Positions 52,739-61,210 of a stretch of DNA of 64,000 bases are shown here, one piece after another. The notes beneath the pieces are model-generated. The model saw only the letters and a program-made list of their open reading frames with translations, did not search any database and was not told where the DNA came from. Location: positions 62,001 to 126,000 of the forward strand of contig NZ_BDBU01000044.1 in NCBI RefSeq assembly GCF_001613145.1. Reading direction: 5' to 3'. The position numbers and the translations under genes were made by a program. The stretch comes from Nocardia jejuensis NBRC 103114 (GTDB lineage: Bacteria; Actinomycetota; Actinomycetes; Mycobacteriales; Mycobacteriaceae). Within the stretch, counting starts at the first letter, position 1, and each line of letters starts with the position of its first letter.

Positions 52739-53953
52739 ATGCTCAGCGCTACCAAGCGACACGAACTGACCCTCCTTGCCGCCGGTCAGCCCTGGCTGCC
52801 CGCGCTGCTGCTCGCGGGTCGCGCCGCCAAACCCATCCGCAAGGTGCCCAAGCTCGGCTGGTTCGTCGCCGATCCGCTCGTCGCGCGACAGATCTACAAC
52901 GACAGCACCCACTTCAGCATCGTGTCCGAGGGTGCGGCCGGGCACTGGTGGGCGCAGGTCATCGGCGACTGGGTGGAGGACCTGTTCGAAGGGCCCGGGC
53001 ACACCGACCTGCGCAACAAGGTGCGCGACCTGTTCATCGCCAAGCACACCGACGCCCTGGTCGACCGGGTGATGGGCGCGGCGCTGAAGGATCTGGTCGC
53101 GGATCTCGGTGCGGGCAGGACCGTGGACATCGCCGAGCGGGCGCGGGTCCTGGTCGGGCGCAGCGTCTCCGACCTGGTCGGCATGAGCCCGGACGACATC
53201 TCCGCGATCTTCGGCGACCACTTCACCAGCGACGATCCCGACGAGCCCTTCCGCGTGCTGTTCGAGCACGTCGAGGAACTGGTGAACCTCGCCATCGGCA
53301 CCATGGCCTCGACCACCCTGGATCCGGTCGCGCTGGAGAGGGCCCGCGCGCTGATCGGCAAACTCTCCAGCTCCATCCCCGCCGCCTACGAGCGCGCCGA
53401 CGGTGACACCACCCTGGGCCGCTGCCGAGAGCTGGGGCTGGAGCTCGAACACGCCTCCGGGCTGGCCATGCTGATGGCGGTCGCGGGCACCGACACCCTC
53501 GCCAGCGCCATGAGCCGAATGGCCGCGCTGCTGCACGACAGTCGTGACCAGCGGATCCTGCTCGCCATGCCGGAGCGCACGCCCGACGCGGTGCGGGAGA
53601 CCCTGCGCGTCACCAGCCCCGCGTATCTGGTCGGGCGGTCGGTCACCGCCGATGTGGAGATCGCGGGCCGCAAGCTCGTCGCCGGTGAGCACGTCAAGAT
53701 TCTGACCTGGTCGATCAACAACGCGGTCGGCGATTTCAGCGTCAACCGGGATTACGTTCCCGAGACCCGCCAACTCTGGTTCGGTGGCGGCCGGCACCTG
53801 TGCCTGGGCGCGCAACTGGTGCACTCGGAGCTCACGGCGCTGCTGCAGGCCCTGACCGCCAACGGCCGCCCCTACGAGATCGTCGAACGCCGTTACCGCC
53901 GAAAGGTTTTCATCCCCACCTACGAGGTGCTCCGCATTCGCCTCACCGACTGA
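52739..53953 (+). CDS. Cytochrome P450
   Basis: A 404-residue soluble bacterial P450. The oxygen-activation motif AGTDT (249-253) in the I-helix, the ETLR motif (287-290) and the haem loop FGGGRHLCLGAQL with Cys355 are intact. WWAQVIGDWVEDLFEGPGHTDLRN near residue 70 carries the C-helix region. No ferredoxin or reductase is encoded nearby. ATG 52739 is used because it gives family length; the upstream reading is unlikely. It diverges from the ketosynthase operon through a shared promoter, so hydroxylation of the cluster's acyl or sugar product is inferred. The P450 subfamily cannot be assigned. Confidence 0.93.
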   Translation: MLSATKRHELTLLAAGQPWLPALLLAGRAAKPIRKVPKLGWFVADPLVARQIYNDSTHFSIVSEGAAGHWWAQVIGDWVEDLFEGPGHTDLRNKVRDLFIAKHTDALVDRVMGAALKDLVADLGAGRTVDIAERARVLVGRSVSDLVGMSPDDISAIFGDHFTSDDPDEPFRVLFEHVEELVNLAIGTMASTTLDPVALERARALIGKLSSSIPAAYERADGDTTLGRCRELGLELEHASGLAMLMAVAGTDTLASAMSRMAALLHDSRDQRILLAMPERTPDAVRETLRVTSPAYLVGRSVTADVEIAGRKLVAGEHVKILTWSINNAVGDFSVNRDYVPETRQLWFGGGRHLCLGAQLVHSELTALLQALTANGRPYEIVERRYRRKVFIPTYEVLRIRLTD

Positions 53954-54092
53954 ACGGGTAGCGGGTCGCCGCTGCGGGAATGGTCTCGGGTCGATCGACG
54001 CCCCGGCACGGCCGGTCGGACCGCGCGAACACCTCGCGGTTCGGATGCCGAGCCAGGCGTGCGGGAACGGGGAGTGGATCGAGTCCGTGGGC

Positions 54093-54989
54093 TCACCCCT
54101 CGGGCGTCTCGATCGGATTCTGCTGTCCGCGTGTGGATCCCACACACGCGACGATCACGCAGGCGATGGCGAACCATTGCCGGGCGGAGAGCAGTTCGCT
54201 GAGCACCACCAGGCCCACCAGTGCGGCCACCGCGGGCTCAACACTCATCAGGATTCCGAATACGCGAGCGGGCATGCGGCGCAGCGCTTCCAGTTCCAGC
54301 GAGTAGGGGATCACCGACGAGAGCAGGCCGACGGTGATCCCGAGCGCCAGCAGTTTCGGTTCCAGCAGCGCGGATCCGCCCGCCACGATTCCGGCGGGCA
54401 GCACCACCAGTGTTCCCACCGTGCTCGCCACCGCCAATCCGGTGGTCCCGGGGAACCGATTCGCGGTGGCCGCGCCGAGCAGAATGTATGCGCCCCAACC
54501 GACTCCGGCCAGGAGCGCGAACCCGATCCCGACCGGGTCCAGCGCCCCGTCACCCTTCGCGAGCAGCAGCACGCCCGCGCCCGCCAGCGCCACCCACAGC
54601 AGATCGCGCGGCCGCCGCGAGGTCAGCACCGACACGGTCAGCGGCCCCAGGAATTCGATCGTCACCGCGACCCCGAGCGGAATCCGCGAAAATGACTGGT
54701 AGATAGAGTAATTCATCAGCGCCAGCGACAACCCGTACCCGACCGCGATGACCAGACTCCGCGCCGAGTGATCCCGCACGACGGTGCGCAACGCCTTGCG
54801 CGCCAAAAACGTCAGCAGGACCGACGACACCAGCAGCCGCAGCAGCACCACCGCGTTGGGCGGCAACTCGTCGAACAGATGCTTGGCCACCCCCGCCCCG
54901 ACCTGCACCGACACGATCCCGGTCAGCACCAGCGCGGGCGGCGGCACCGCACCCGGCGACAGCCGTCGACGCGACAACCGCCCTGTCAC
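54093..54989 (-). CDS. EamA/DMT-family transporter
   Basis: A 298-residue membrane protein with about ten helices and two EamA repeats. Visible features include PPNAVVLLRLLVSSVLLTF near residue 42, GYGLSLALMNYSIYQSFSRIPLGVAVTIEFLGP (in parts LALMNYSIYQSFS, RIPLGVAVTIEFLGP) and SVIPYSLELEALRRMPARVFG near 226, close to the RhtA-type threonine/homoserine exporter pattern. GTG 54989 is the start. It is convergent with the P450 gene and may export the cluster product or a metabolite, or be unrelated. It precedes the SDR gene's end by 51 bp. Confidence 0.85.
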   Translation of the reverse strand: MTGRLSRRRLSPGAVPPPALVLTGIVSVQVGAGVAKHLFDELPPNAVVLLRLLVSSVLLTFLARKALRTVVRDHSARSLVIAVGYGLSLALMNYSIYQSFSRIPLGVAVTIEFLGPLTVSVLTSRRPRDLLWVALAGAGVLLLAKGDGALDPVGIGFALLAGVGWGAYILLGAATANRFPGTTGLAVASTVGTLVVLPAGIVAGGSALLEPKLLALGITVGLLSSVIPYSLELEALRRMPARVFGILMSVEPAVAALVGLVVLSELLSARQWFAIACVIVACVGSTRGQQNPIETPEG

Positions 54990-55040
54990 ACGTCACCCGC
55001 TCCGCGGCCTGTGCCGGGACAGTCGTCCTCCCGCATGAAT

Positions 55041-55775
55041 TCAGGAGCGGCGGGCGAAGCGGCCCGGGTCGGCCTGGTCGCGGGGCTTGACGATGATGGT
55101 GTCGAGGTTGACGTGGGGCGGGCGGGAGGCGACGAAGCCGATGATCTCCGCGATGTCCTTGGCCACCAGCGGGTCGATGCCGTCGTAGACCTTGGACGCG
55201 CGCTCGGCGTCACCGTCGAAGCGGACCAGGGAGAACTCGGTTTCGACCGCACCGGGGGCGATTTCGGTCAGGCGCACCGGCCGGCCGAGGAGTTCGCCGC
55301 GCAGGGTGCGGTGCAGGACGGCCTGGGCGTGCTTGGCGGTGGTGTAGCCGGAACCGTTGTCGTAGGCGTGGAAGGCCGCGACCGAGGTGATGGTGACGAT
55401 CAGGCCGTCACCGGAGGCGATCAGCTTGGGCAGCAATGCTTTGGTGAGGCGCAGCGTGCCGAGCACGTTGGTCTCCCACATCCAGCGCCAGTCGTCCAGA
55501 TCGGCCTCGGCCACCGTGGCCAGGCCCTTGGCGCCACCGGCATTGTTGACCAGCACCTCGCAGCTCTCGATCGCGTCGGTGAACGTCCGCACCGAATCCT
55601 CGTCGGTCACGTCGAGGGGAAGCGCGGTGCCGCCGATCTCGGCCGCCAGTTTCTCCAGCCGATCGACCCGCCGTGCGCCGACGTACACGTGGTACCCCTG
55701 CTCGGTCAGCTCACGGGCGGTGGCCTCCCCGATACCCGAACTGGCTCCGGTCACGACAGCGGTGCGAGTGCTCAT
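55041..55775 (-). CDS. Short-chain dehydrogenase/reductase (Rv0484c-like)
   Basis: A 244-residue SDR with the glycine motif VVTGASSGIGEATARE (residues 7-22), NNAGGAK near 78, the catalytic Ser-Tyr-Lys in TSVAAFHAYDNGSGYTTAKHA, and an APGAVETEF segment. YdfG-like classical SDRs of this size act on small hydroxy acids or ketones. The position between the L,D-transpeptidase and mshA genes matches Rv0484c, so it is likely part of the conserved backbone rather than of the inserted cluster. ATG 55775 is the start. Substrate unknown. Confidence 0.88.
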   Translation of the reverse strand: MSTRTAVVTGASSGIGEATARELTEQGYHVYVGARRVDRLEKLAAEIGGTALPLDVTDEDSVRTFTDAIESCEVLVNNAGGAKGLATVAEADLDDWRWMWETNVLGTLRLTKALLPKLIASGDGLIVTITSVAAFHAYDNGSGYTTAKHAQAVLHRTLRGELLGRPVRLTEIAPGAVETEFSLVRFDGDAERASKVYDGIDPLVAKDIAEIIGFVASRPPHVNLDTIIVKPRDQADPGRFARRS

Positions 55776-56254
55776 GCCCAGAGCTTAAAGACGGCGTGTT
55801 GCCCCGAGCGCGCCGAGGTGTGAGCGGTCGACCCGGCTCGCGTCCACGACACCCGGCCCAGGCTGCGAGTTGTCTCGCGGAGGAGCTCGCGTGACATTTC
55901 CGATCGCCGTGCGCGCAAACTCCCCATCGCAGCGAGGTAGCAGGTTGGCGGGATCTCCGGGTGCTCATCCCTGCGACACGTGGTCGCCTCGCGCCGGAAG
56001 CGGGCCGCGATTCGCGATCGCCTCTCTCGACATCGGTTGTTCGATCCGATTGTCGGCACGCCCGGCGAGACCCGATATGCACGCGGCGCACGATGACATC
56101 GCGTGCATGTGCGGGACCGGCCTGAGCATGCAGGCTGTGCACACTCCGAGCATGCGGGTTGTGCACACTGTCGATTTTCGCGCCGGTCGCGCGGGTGGGC
56201 AGTGTCCGGACAGGGCCCGAGGCGGCCGGTCGGCGCCGGGCTAGCCTGGCCGGT
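55776..56254. promoter_or_regulatory. 479-bp intergenic region with inverted and direct repeats
   Basis: An inverted repeat ATGCACGCG (56077-56085) / CGCGTGCAT (56100-56108) is followed by two 22-bp direct repeats (listed separately). A TAGCCT -10 (56242-56247) ends seven bases before ATG 56255, indicating a leaderless mRNA for the hydrolase gene. The rest holds nothing I recognise; open frames here are Arg-rich or Cys-rich and unconvincing. Confidence 0.5.
56124..56169 (+). repeat. Two 22-bp direct repeats upstream of the hydrolase gene
   Basis: GAGCATGC-N3-TGTGCACACT-type units (56124-56145 and 56148-56169) differ at two positions and have a 24-bp period. Each includes the palindromes GCATGC and TGTGCACA. 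A dimeric regulator binding site is plausible. Confidence 0.65.
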
Positions 56255-57079
56255 ATGGCGATTCGGGAAGTAGTCAGCGCGGACGGCACCACCATCGTGT
56301 ACCGGGTGACCGGCCCGGCGGACGCACGGCCGCTGGTGTTGCTGCACGGCTGGTCGGGGACGTTGCGATGCTGGGGGCGGGCCGCGGACGAGCTGGCCGG
56401 AAGCTTCCGGGTGATCGCCCTGGATCTGCGCGGGCACGGGTACTCCGATGCCCCCGAATCCGGCTACGACGATCCGAAGAACTGGGCCGCCGACGTCGCC
56501 GCGGTGCTCGCGGCCGAATCCGTGACCGCCGATGCGATCCTGCTCGGCTGGTCCTACGGCGGCATCGTGCTCACCGACTACCTGGCCGCCTACGGCACGG
56601 GCGCGCTCGCGGGCGTCGTCTACACCGGTTCGCAGGCGGGTATCGGCCGGGGCGTGCCGGGCGCGCAGCCGGGACCGGCCATGCAGAAGGCGATCCCGGA
56701 CGTCTTCGAGGAGAGCGCGGGCCGGGCCATGCGTGGTTTCGCCGCGTTCGGCAATGCCAATACCGGTCCGGGCCGGGACAAGGGCGAGGACGCCCAGCGC
56801 CTGTTCGGCGGCAGCGTCGCGACCCTGCCCCGGGTCCGCAAGGCGCTGTTCTACCGGACGGTCGACAACACCGAGACCCTGCGCACCCTCGACGTCCCGG
56901 TTCTGGTCCTGCACGGCACCGCCGATCCGGTCGTCCCGGTCGAGAACGGCCGGTACATCGCGGACACGGTTCCGACCGCGCGCACCTCCTACTGGGAGGA
57001 CGCCCAGCACGGCCTGTTCATCGAGGATCCGTCGCGATTCGTGGGCGAGATCACCGAATTCGCCGCGGGCCTGGGCTGA
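56255..57079 (+). CDS. Alpha/beta hydrolase (haloperoxidase/esterase-like)
   Basis: A 274-residue serine hydrolase. LLHGWSGTLRCWGRAADELA near residue 28 is the oxyanion region, LDLRGHGYSDAP follows, and the nucleophile elbow is LLGWSYGGIVLTDY (Ser near 95). The acid is in LHGTADPVVPVENG near 220 and the His in EDAQHGLFIEDP near 250. The G-W-S-Y-G elbow occurs in esterases and non-haem haloperoxidases. ATG 56255 fits the leaderless promoter. It occupies the slot of Rv0485 upstream of mshA but is a different protein. No signal peptide. Confidence 0.88.
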   Translation: MAIREVVSADGTTIVYRVTGPADARPLVLLHGWSGTLRCWGRAADELAGSFRVIALDLRGHGYSDAPESGYDDPKNWAADVAAVLAAESVTADAILLGWSYGGIVLTDYLAAYGTGALAGVVYTGSQAGIGRGVPGAQPGPAMQKAIPDVFEESAGRAMRGFAAFGNANTGPGRDKGEDAQRLFGGSVATLPRVRKALFYRTVDNTETLRTLDVPVLVLHGTADPVVPVENGRYIADTVPTARTSYWEDAQHGLFIEDPSRFVGEITEFAAGLG

Positions 57080-57158
57080 TCACCCGAGAACCGCGACGGT
57101 GGCGGTCCGCGATCCGCGAAAACACCCCGCCACCTCGCGATCTCGCGACGAAATTCCT

Positions 57159-57207
57159 TGTGACCCATGTCACTTGGGAAGGTGTCCAATGTTTTTACCG
57201 TTATAGG
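57159..57207 (+). promoter_or_regulatory. Candidate CRP-family site and -10 of mshA
   Basis: TGTGA-N6-TCACT (57159-57174) matches nine of ten conserved positions of the CRP consensus TGTGA-N6-TCACA. A TATAGG -10 (57202-57207) follows. The site centre lies about 46 bp upstream of the predicted +1, a position suited to activation. Confidence 0.55.
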
Positions 57208-57211
57208 TGCC

Positions 57212-58639
57212 ATGCACACTGGTGTGGTGAGTCAACGTTCCGACCTACGGCCCAATCGGATTGCCGTGCTATCGGTGCATACCTCACCTCTGGCTCAGCC
57301 AGGCACCGGCGACGCGGGCGGCATGAACGTCTACGTCCTGCAGACCGCCATCGAATTGGCGCGTCGCGGCACCGAGGTGGAGATCTTCACCCGCGCCACC
57401 TCCTCCAATGACGAGCCGCTCGTGGAAGCCGCACCCGGCGTACTGGTCCGCCACGTGCAGGCCGGCCCGTTCGAGGGCTTGGACAAGCACGATCTGCCCA
57501 CGCAGCTGTGCCCCTTCGCCGCCGAGGTGCTGCGCACCGAGGCCCGCAACCTGCCCGGCCACTACGACCTCATCCACTCGCACTACTGGCTCTCGGGCCA
57601 GGTCGGGTGGCTCACGCGCGACCGCTGGCGGGTGCCCATGGTGCACACCGCGCACACCCTCGCCGCGGTGAAGAACGCCTACCTCGCCGAGGGCGACACC
57701 CCGGAACCGGCCGCCCGCGAGATCGGCGAGAAGCAGATCGTCGCCGAGGCGGACCGCCTGATCGCCAATACCGCCGAGGAGGCGCGTCAGCTCGTCGAGC
57801 TGTACGGTGCCGACCCGGACCGCATCGACGTGGTGCTGCCCGGCGCCGACCTCACCCGCTACCGGCCCGGTGACAAGGCCGCCGCCCGCGCCGAATTCGG
57901 GCTGTCTCCGCACGAGCGGATCGTCGCCTTCATCGGCCGGATCCAGCCGCTCAAGGCTCCCGACGTGCTGGTTCGCGCCGCCGCGCGGATGCTGGCCGAG
58001 GAGGCCACCCTGTCGCGGCCGCCCGCGCGCCCGCTGCGGGTGCTGATCGTCGGCGGACCCTCCGGCTCCGGCCTCGAGCGCCCCGACGCGCTGATCGAAT
58101 TGGCTTCGGCCCTGGGCATTTCCGACCGCGTCACCTTCCTGCCGCCGCAGCCGCCGAACCGGCTCGCGCAGGTGTACCGGGCCGCGGACCTGGTCGCCGT
58201 GCCCAGCTACAACGAATCCTTCGGCCTGGTCGCCATCGAGGCGCAGGCCAGCGGGACGCCGGTGCTGGCCGCCGACGTCGGCGGGCTCGGCACGGCCGTG
58301 CGCGACAACGTCACCGGCCTGCTGGTGCCCGGTCACGACACCGACGACTGGGCGATCGCACTGCGCCGCCTGCTGAACGATCCGGCCGGACTCGACGCGA
58401 TGAGCCTCGCCGCGGTCGAGCATGCCGCCAACTTCTCCTGGGCGCACACCGCCGACGGCATGCTGGACAGCTACGCCGCGGCGCTGTCCCAGTCCCGGGC
58501 GGGCCACCCCCTCGCCGGTAGCCTGCACAGTGACAGCAATTTCGCCAGATCGCAGGTGCGGTCGGCCGGAAGCCCGAGAGCACTATTGGCTGGGGTCGAG
58601 CCGGCACGGCGGCGCCGGACGGGAGCCGTACGCCGATGA
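57212..58639 (+). CDS. mshA: D-inositol-3-phosphate glycosyltransferase
   Basis: MshA transfers N-acetylglucosamine to inositol-3-phosphate, the first committed step of mycothiol synthesis. The 475-residue GT-B enzyme has the N-terminal GTGDAGGMNVYVLQTAIELA loop, HSHYWLSGQVGWL near residue 120, FIGRIQPLKAPDVLV near residue 235 and the ESFGLVAIEAQASGTPVLAADVGG donor-binding region near 330 (read in parts). ATG 57212 lies just downstream of a good -10; GTG 57227 is an alternative. Its stop overlaps the YbjN-like gene (ATGA). Mycothiol is the main thiol of actinobacteria. The order matches Rv0486-Rv0487. Confidence 0.96.
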   Translation: MHTGVVSQRSDLRPNRIAVLSVHTSPLAQPGTGDAGGMNVYVLQTAIELARRGTEVEIFTRATSSNDEPLVEAAPGVLVRHVQAGPFEGLDKHDLPTQLCPFAAEVLRTEARNLPGHYDLIHSHYWLSGQVGWLTRDRWRVPMVHTAHTLAAVKNAYLAEGDTPEPAAREIGEKQIVAEADRLIANTAEEARQLVELYGADPDRIDVVLPGADLTRYRPGDKAAARAEFGLSPHERIVAFIGRIQPLKAPDVLVRAAARMLAEEATLSRPPARPLRVLIVGGPSGSGLERPDALIELASALGISDRVTFLPPQPPNRLAQVYRAADLVAVPSYNESFGLVAIEAQASGTPVLAADVGGLGTAVRDNVTGLLVPGHDTDDWAIALRRLLNDPAGLDAMSLAAVEHAANFSWAHTADGMLDSYAAALSQSRAGHPLAGSLHSDSNFARSQVRSAGSPRALLAGVEPARRRRTGAVRR

Positions 58640-59187
58640 CCGACGCCGAATCCTCGAACCCCGCGCAGCCGAACCAGCCGAACGATGACACCGCGGCCGC
58701 CACCGCGCGGCTCATCGACGAGACGCTGCGCGACCGCGAGATCGAATACAGCCGCGAGGCCGACGACAAATTCGTCGTCATCCTGCCCGGCGAGCGCAAA
58801 CTCAAGACCGCGGTGCTGGTGACCGTCGGCAATCACGGTGTGCGCATGGAGTCCTTCGTCTGCCGCAAGCCCGACGAGAACTTCGAGGGCGTCTATAAAT
58901 TCCTGCTGCGGCGCAACCGCCGCCTCTACGGCGTGGCCTACACCCTCGACAATGTCGGCGACATCTACCTGGTCGGCCGCGTCTCCGCGCACGCCGTCAC
59001 CCCCGACGAACTCGACCGCTGGTTCGGTCAGATCCTCGAGGCGGTGGACGCGGACTTCAACACCCTGCTCGAACTCGGATTCGCGGAATCCATTCGCCGG
59101 GAATGGAAATGGCGCGTCTCCCGCGGCGAATCGCTCAAGAATCTGCGCGCGTTCGAACACCTCGTGGACACCGCCGACCAGCCCTGA
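58636..59187 (+). CDS. YbjN-domain protein (Rv0487-like)
   Basis: A 183-residue protein with an acidic tail region at the N-terminus and a YbjN/SecB-chaperone-like alpha-beta core: EIEYSREADDKFVVILPGE near residue 35, RMESFVCRKPDENFEGVYKF near 73, and RNRRLYGVAYTLDNVGDIYL near 97. The start overlaps the mshA stop, so the two are co-translated, as in M. tuberculosis. It may assist MshA or protein folding; no catalytic motif is seen. Predicted cytosolic. Function unknown. Confidence 0.86.
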   Translation: MTDAESSNPAQPNQPNDDTAAATARLIDETLRDREIEYSREADDKFVVILPGERKLKTAVLVTVGNHGVRMESFVCRKPDENFEGVYKFLLRRNRRLYGVAYTLDNVGDIYLVGRVSAHAVTPDELDRWFGQILEAVDADFNTLLELGFAESIRREWKWRVSRGESLKNLRAFEHLVDTADQP

Positions 59188-59440
59188 GCCACGGCGGGGG
59201 AGCTGCACGCCTGCTACGCCACGTTCTCGACGTGCCGACCCCCTCGTCGACCGCTGGCTCCGCCCTCGGAATTCTTCGATCCTCATCGAATAGGGCAGTC
59301 GGCGGGCGGTTCGCAAGCCCCGCGGGTTTATCGTCGATCGGTATCGCGTGGTGGTTCGCGTACCCGGGCCGGTTCCGCCGTGCAGCGGGGCCGATCGCGC
59401 GGGTGTGATCGACGGATCGCGGAAATCCTGGAGGCAGACG

Positions 59441-60325
59441 ATGGTGGCGTTGGCGCTGGATATCGGGGCGACGAAATTCGCTGCGGGGACCGTGGATTCC
59501 GAGGGCGGGGTGCACGATGTGCGGCGGATCGCGGTGCCCGAATCCGGGGTGTGGGAGCAGTGCCGGGAGATGCTGCGCCAGGTCGCGGGGGACGCGGAGG
59601 TGAGCGCGGTCGGAATCGGGTCGGCCGGCCCGGTGGATGTGCGCAGGGGCGCGGCGGGACCGCTGAACATCCCGGAGTGGGCGGACGGCTTCCCGCTCGT
59701 CGACTCGGTCCGAGAGTTGTTCCCGGGCGCGAATATTCGCTTCGCCATCGACGGCGTCTGCCTGGCAATGGCCGAACAGCGCTGGGGCGCTGCCCGGAAC
59801 GTGTCGAACGTGCTGGCCATGACGGTCTCCTCCGGTATCGGCGGCGGCATCATCTCGGACGGCCGAGTCCTGATGGGGCGCACCGGAAATGCCGGGCACG
59901 TCGGTCATATCGTGGTGCCCGGCAACGAGGAACCGTGTGCGTGCGGTGGCGTCGGCTGTGTCGAGGCGGTCGCGAGCGGGCACTCCTCGGTGCGCTGGGC
60001 GCGGCGGCAGGGCTGGAGCGGGAGCACCGGTATCGAACTGGCCCGGGCCGCGCATCGGGGCGAGCAGATCGCGGTGGCCGCGATGAACCGTGCCGGGACG
60101 GCCCTGGGGCGGGCGATCGCGTCGGCCGCCGCACTGCTGGACACCGACCTGGTGGTGATCGGCGGCGGTTTCGCGCAATCGGGTGAACCGCTGTGGGCGC
60201 CACTGCGGGAAACCGTGGCCGCGCATGCCGGGCTGGTGTTCCTGCGTGAACTGCGGGTGGTGCCTTCCGAACTCACCGATCAAGCCACGATCGCGGGTGC
60301 GGGACTGCTGGCCCTGCGGGAGTGA
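59441..60325 (+). CDS. ROK-family kinase-like protein without a DNA-binding domain
   Basis: A 294-residue ROK protein, probable sugar kinase. The phosphate-1 loop is LALDIGATKFAAG (residues 4-16), the Asp of the sugar site is in RFAIDGVCLAMAEQRWGA, and the zinc-binding motif is GHIVVPGNEEPCACGGVGCVE near 160 (in parts). The usual Glu of the GExGH motif reads His in GNAGHVGHIV. VVIGGGFAQSG lies near the adenosine site. ATG 59441 follows GGAGG by six bases. Unlike Rv0485, which lies beside mshA in M. tuberculosis and has a helix-turn-helix, this protein has none, so it is not its direct equivalent. Substrate unknown. Confidence 0.82.
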   Translation: MVALALDIGATKFAAGTVDSEGGVHDVRRIAVPESGVWEQCREMLRQVAGDAEVSAVGIGSAGPVDVRRGAAGPLNIPEWADGFPLVDSVRELFPGANIRFAIDGVCLAMAEQRWGAARNVSNVLAMTVSSGIGGGIISDGRVLMGRTGNAGHVGHIVVPGNEEPCACGGVGCVEAVASGHSSVRWARRQGWSGSTGIELARAAHRGEQIAVAAMNRAGTALGRAIASAAALLDTDLVVIGGGFAQSGEPLWAPLRETVAAHAGLVFLRELRVVPSELTDQATIAGAGLLALRE

Positions 60326-60435
60326 TCGCGCGTGCGCCGGGCGGCGGAGCGCCCGTTTCGGATCCGTCCCGGCCGGTATAACGCGAGGTCGAGGGCCGGG
60401 ACCGGAGGCGAACCGGCACGTGGGAAGATGGCCGC

Positions 60436-61176
60436 ATGACGTACACCCTCGTGCTGCTGCGCCACGGCGAGAGCGAATGGAATGCCCTCAATCTGTTCAC
60501 CGGCTGGGTGGATGTCCAGCTGACGGAAAAGGGTGTCGCCGAAGGCAAGCGCGCCGGTGAATTGCTGGCCGAGCAGGGGATTCTGCCCGATATCGTCTAC
60601 ACCTCCCTGCTGCGCCGCGCGATCAGCACCGCGAACAACGCATTGGACGCGTGCGATCGCCATTGGATTCCGGTCGTTCGCGATTGGCGCCTGAACGAGC
60701 GCCACTACGGTGCGCTGCAGGGCAAGAACAAGGCGGAGATCAAGGACGAGTACGGCGACGAGCAGTTCATGCTGTGGCGTCGCAGCTACGACACCCCGCC
60801 GCCGCCGATCGAGGCGGGCAGCGAGTACAGCCAGGACGCGGACCCGCGCTACGCCGGTATCGACGTGCCGCTGACCGAATGCCTGAAGGACGTCGTGGCG
60901 CGGATGGTGCCCTACTGGGAGGACACCATCGCTCAGGACGTGCGCAGCGGCAAGACGGTTCTCGTTGCGGCGCACGGCAATTCGCTGCGCGCACTGGTGA
61001 AGCACCTGGAGGGCATCTCGGACGACGCGATCGCCGAGCTGAACATTCCCACCGGCATCCCGCTCAAGTACGAGCTGGACGAGAACCTGCGCCCGACGGG
61101 CCCGGGCGTGTACCTCGATCCCGAGGCCGCCGCGGCCGGTGCGGCCGCGGTCGCGAATCAGGGTGGCAAGAAGTAG
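60436..61176 (+). CDS. gpmA: 2,3-bisphosphoglycerate-dependent phosphoglycerate mutase
   Basis: Interconverts 2- and 3-phosphoglycerate in glycolysis. The 246-residue protein has the phosphohistidine motif LLRHGESEWNALNLFTGW at the N-terminus, LNERHYGALQGKNKAE near residue 85, and VLVAAHGNSLRALVKHLEG near 176 with the second His. The length and motifs match the dimeric or tetrameric dPGM family (Rv0489 gpm1 is 249). ATG 60436 begins the canonical MTYTLVLLRHGE opening; no strong ribosome-binding site is visible. A classic terminator follows. Confidence 0.97.
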   Translation: MTYTLVLLRHGESEWNALNLFTGWVDVQLTEKGVAEGKRAGELLAEQGILPDIVYTSLLRRAISTANNALDACDRHWIPVVRDWRLNERHYGALQGKNKAEIKDEYGDEQFMLWRRSYDTPPPPIEAGSEYSQDADPRYAGIDVPLTECLKDVVARMVPYWEDTIAQDVRSGKTVLVAAHGNSLRALVKHLEGISDDAIAELNIPTGIPLKYELDENLRPTGPGVYLDPEAAAAGAAAVANQGGKK

Positions 61177-61210
61177 CAGGAAGTAGTTGTACAACTGCTG
61201 TAGCGAAATG

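Noticed and set aside
55041..55775. SDR as the OleD/NltD-like reductase of the inserted cluster
   Set aside because: Its size (244 residues), classical TGASSGIG motif and position match Rv0484c in the conserved backbone; OleD-type reductases are longer extended SDRs.
55965..56168. 67-residue Cys/Met/His-rich minus-strand frame, possibly a metal-binding peptide
   Set aside because: Its Cys and Met residues arise from the 22-bp DNA repeats and GCATGC/TGTGCACA palindromes; no ribosome-binding site or promoter suits it.
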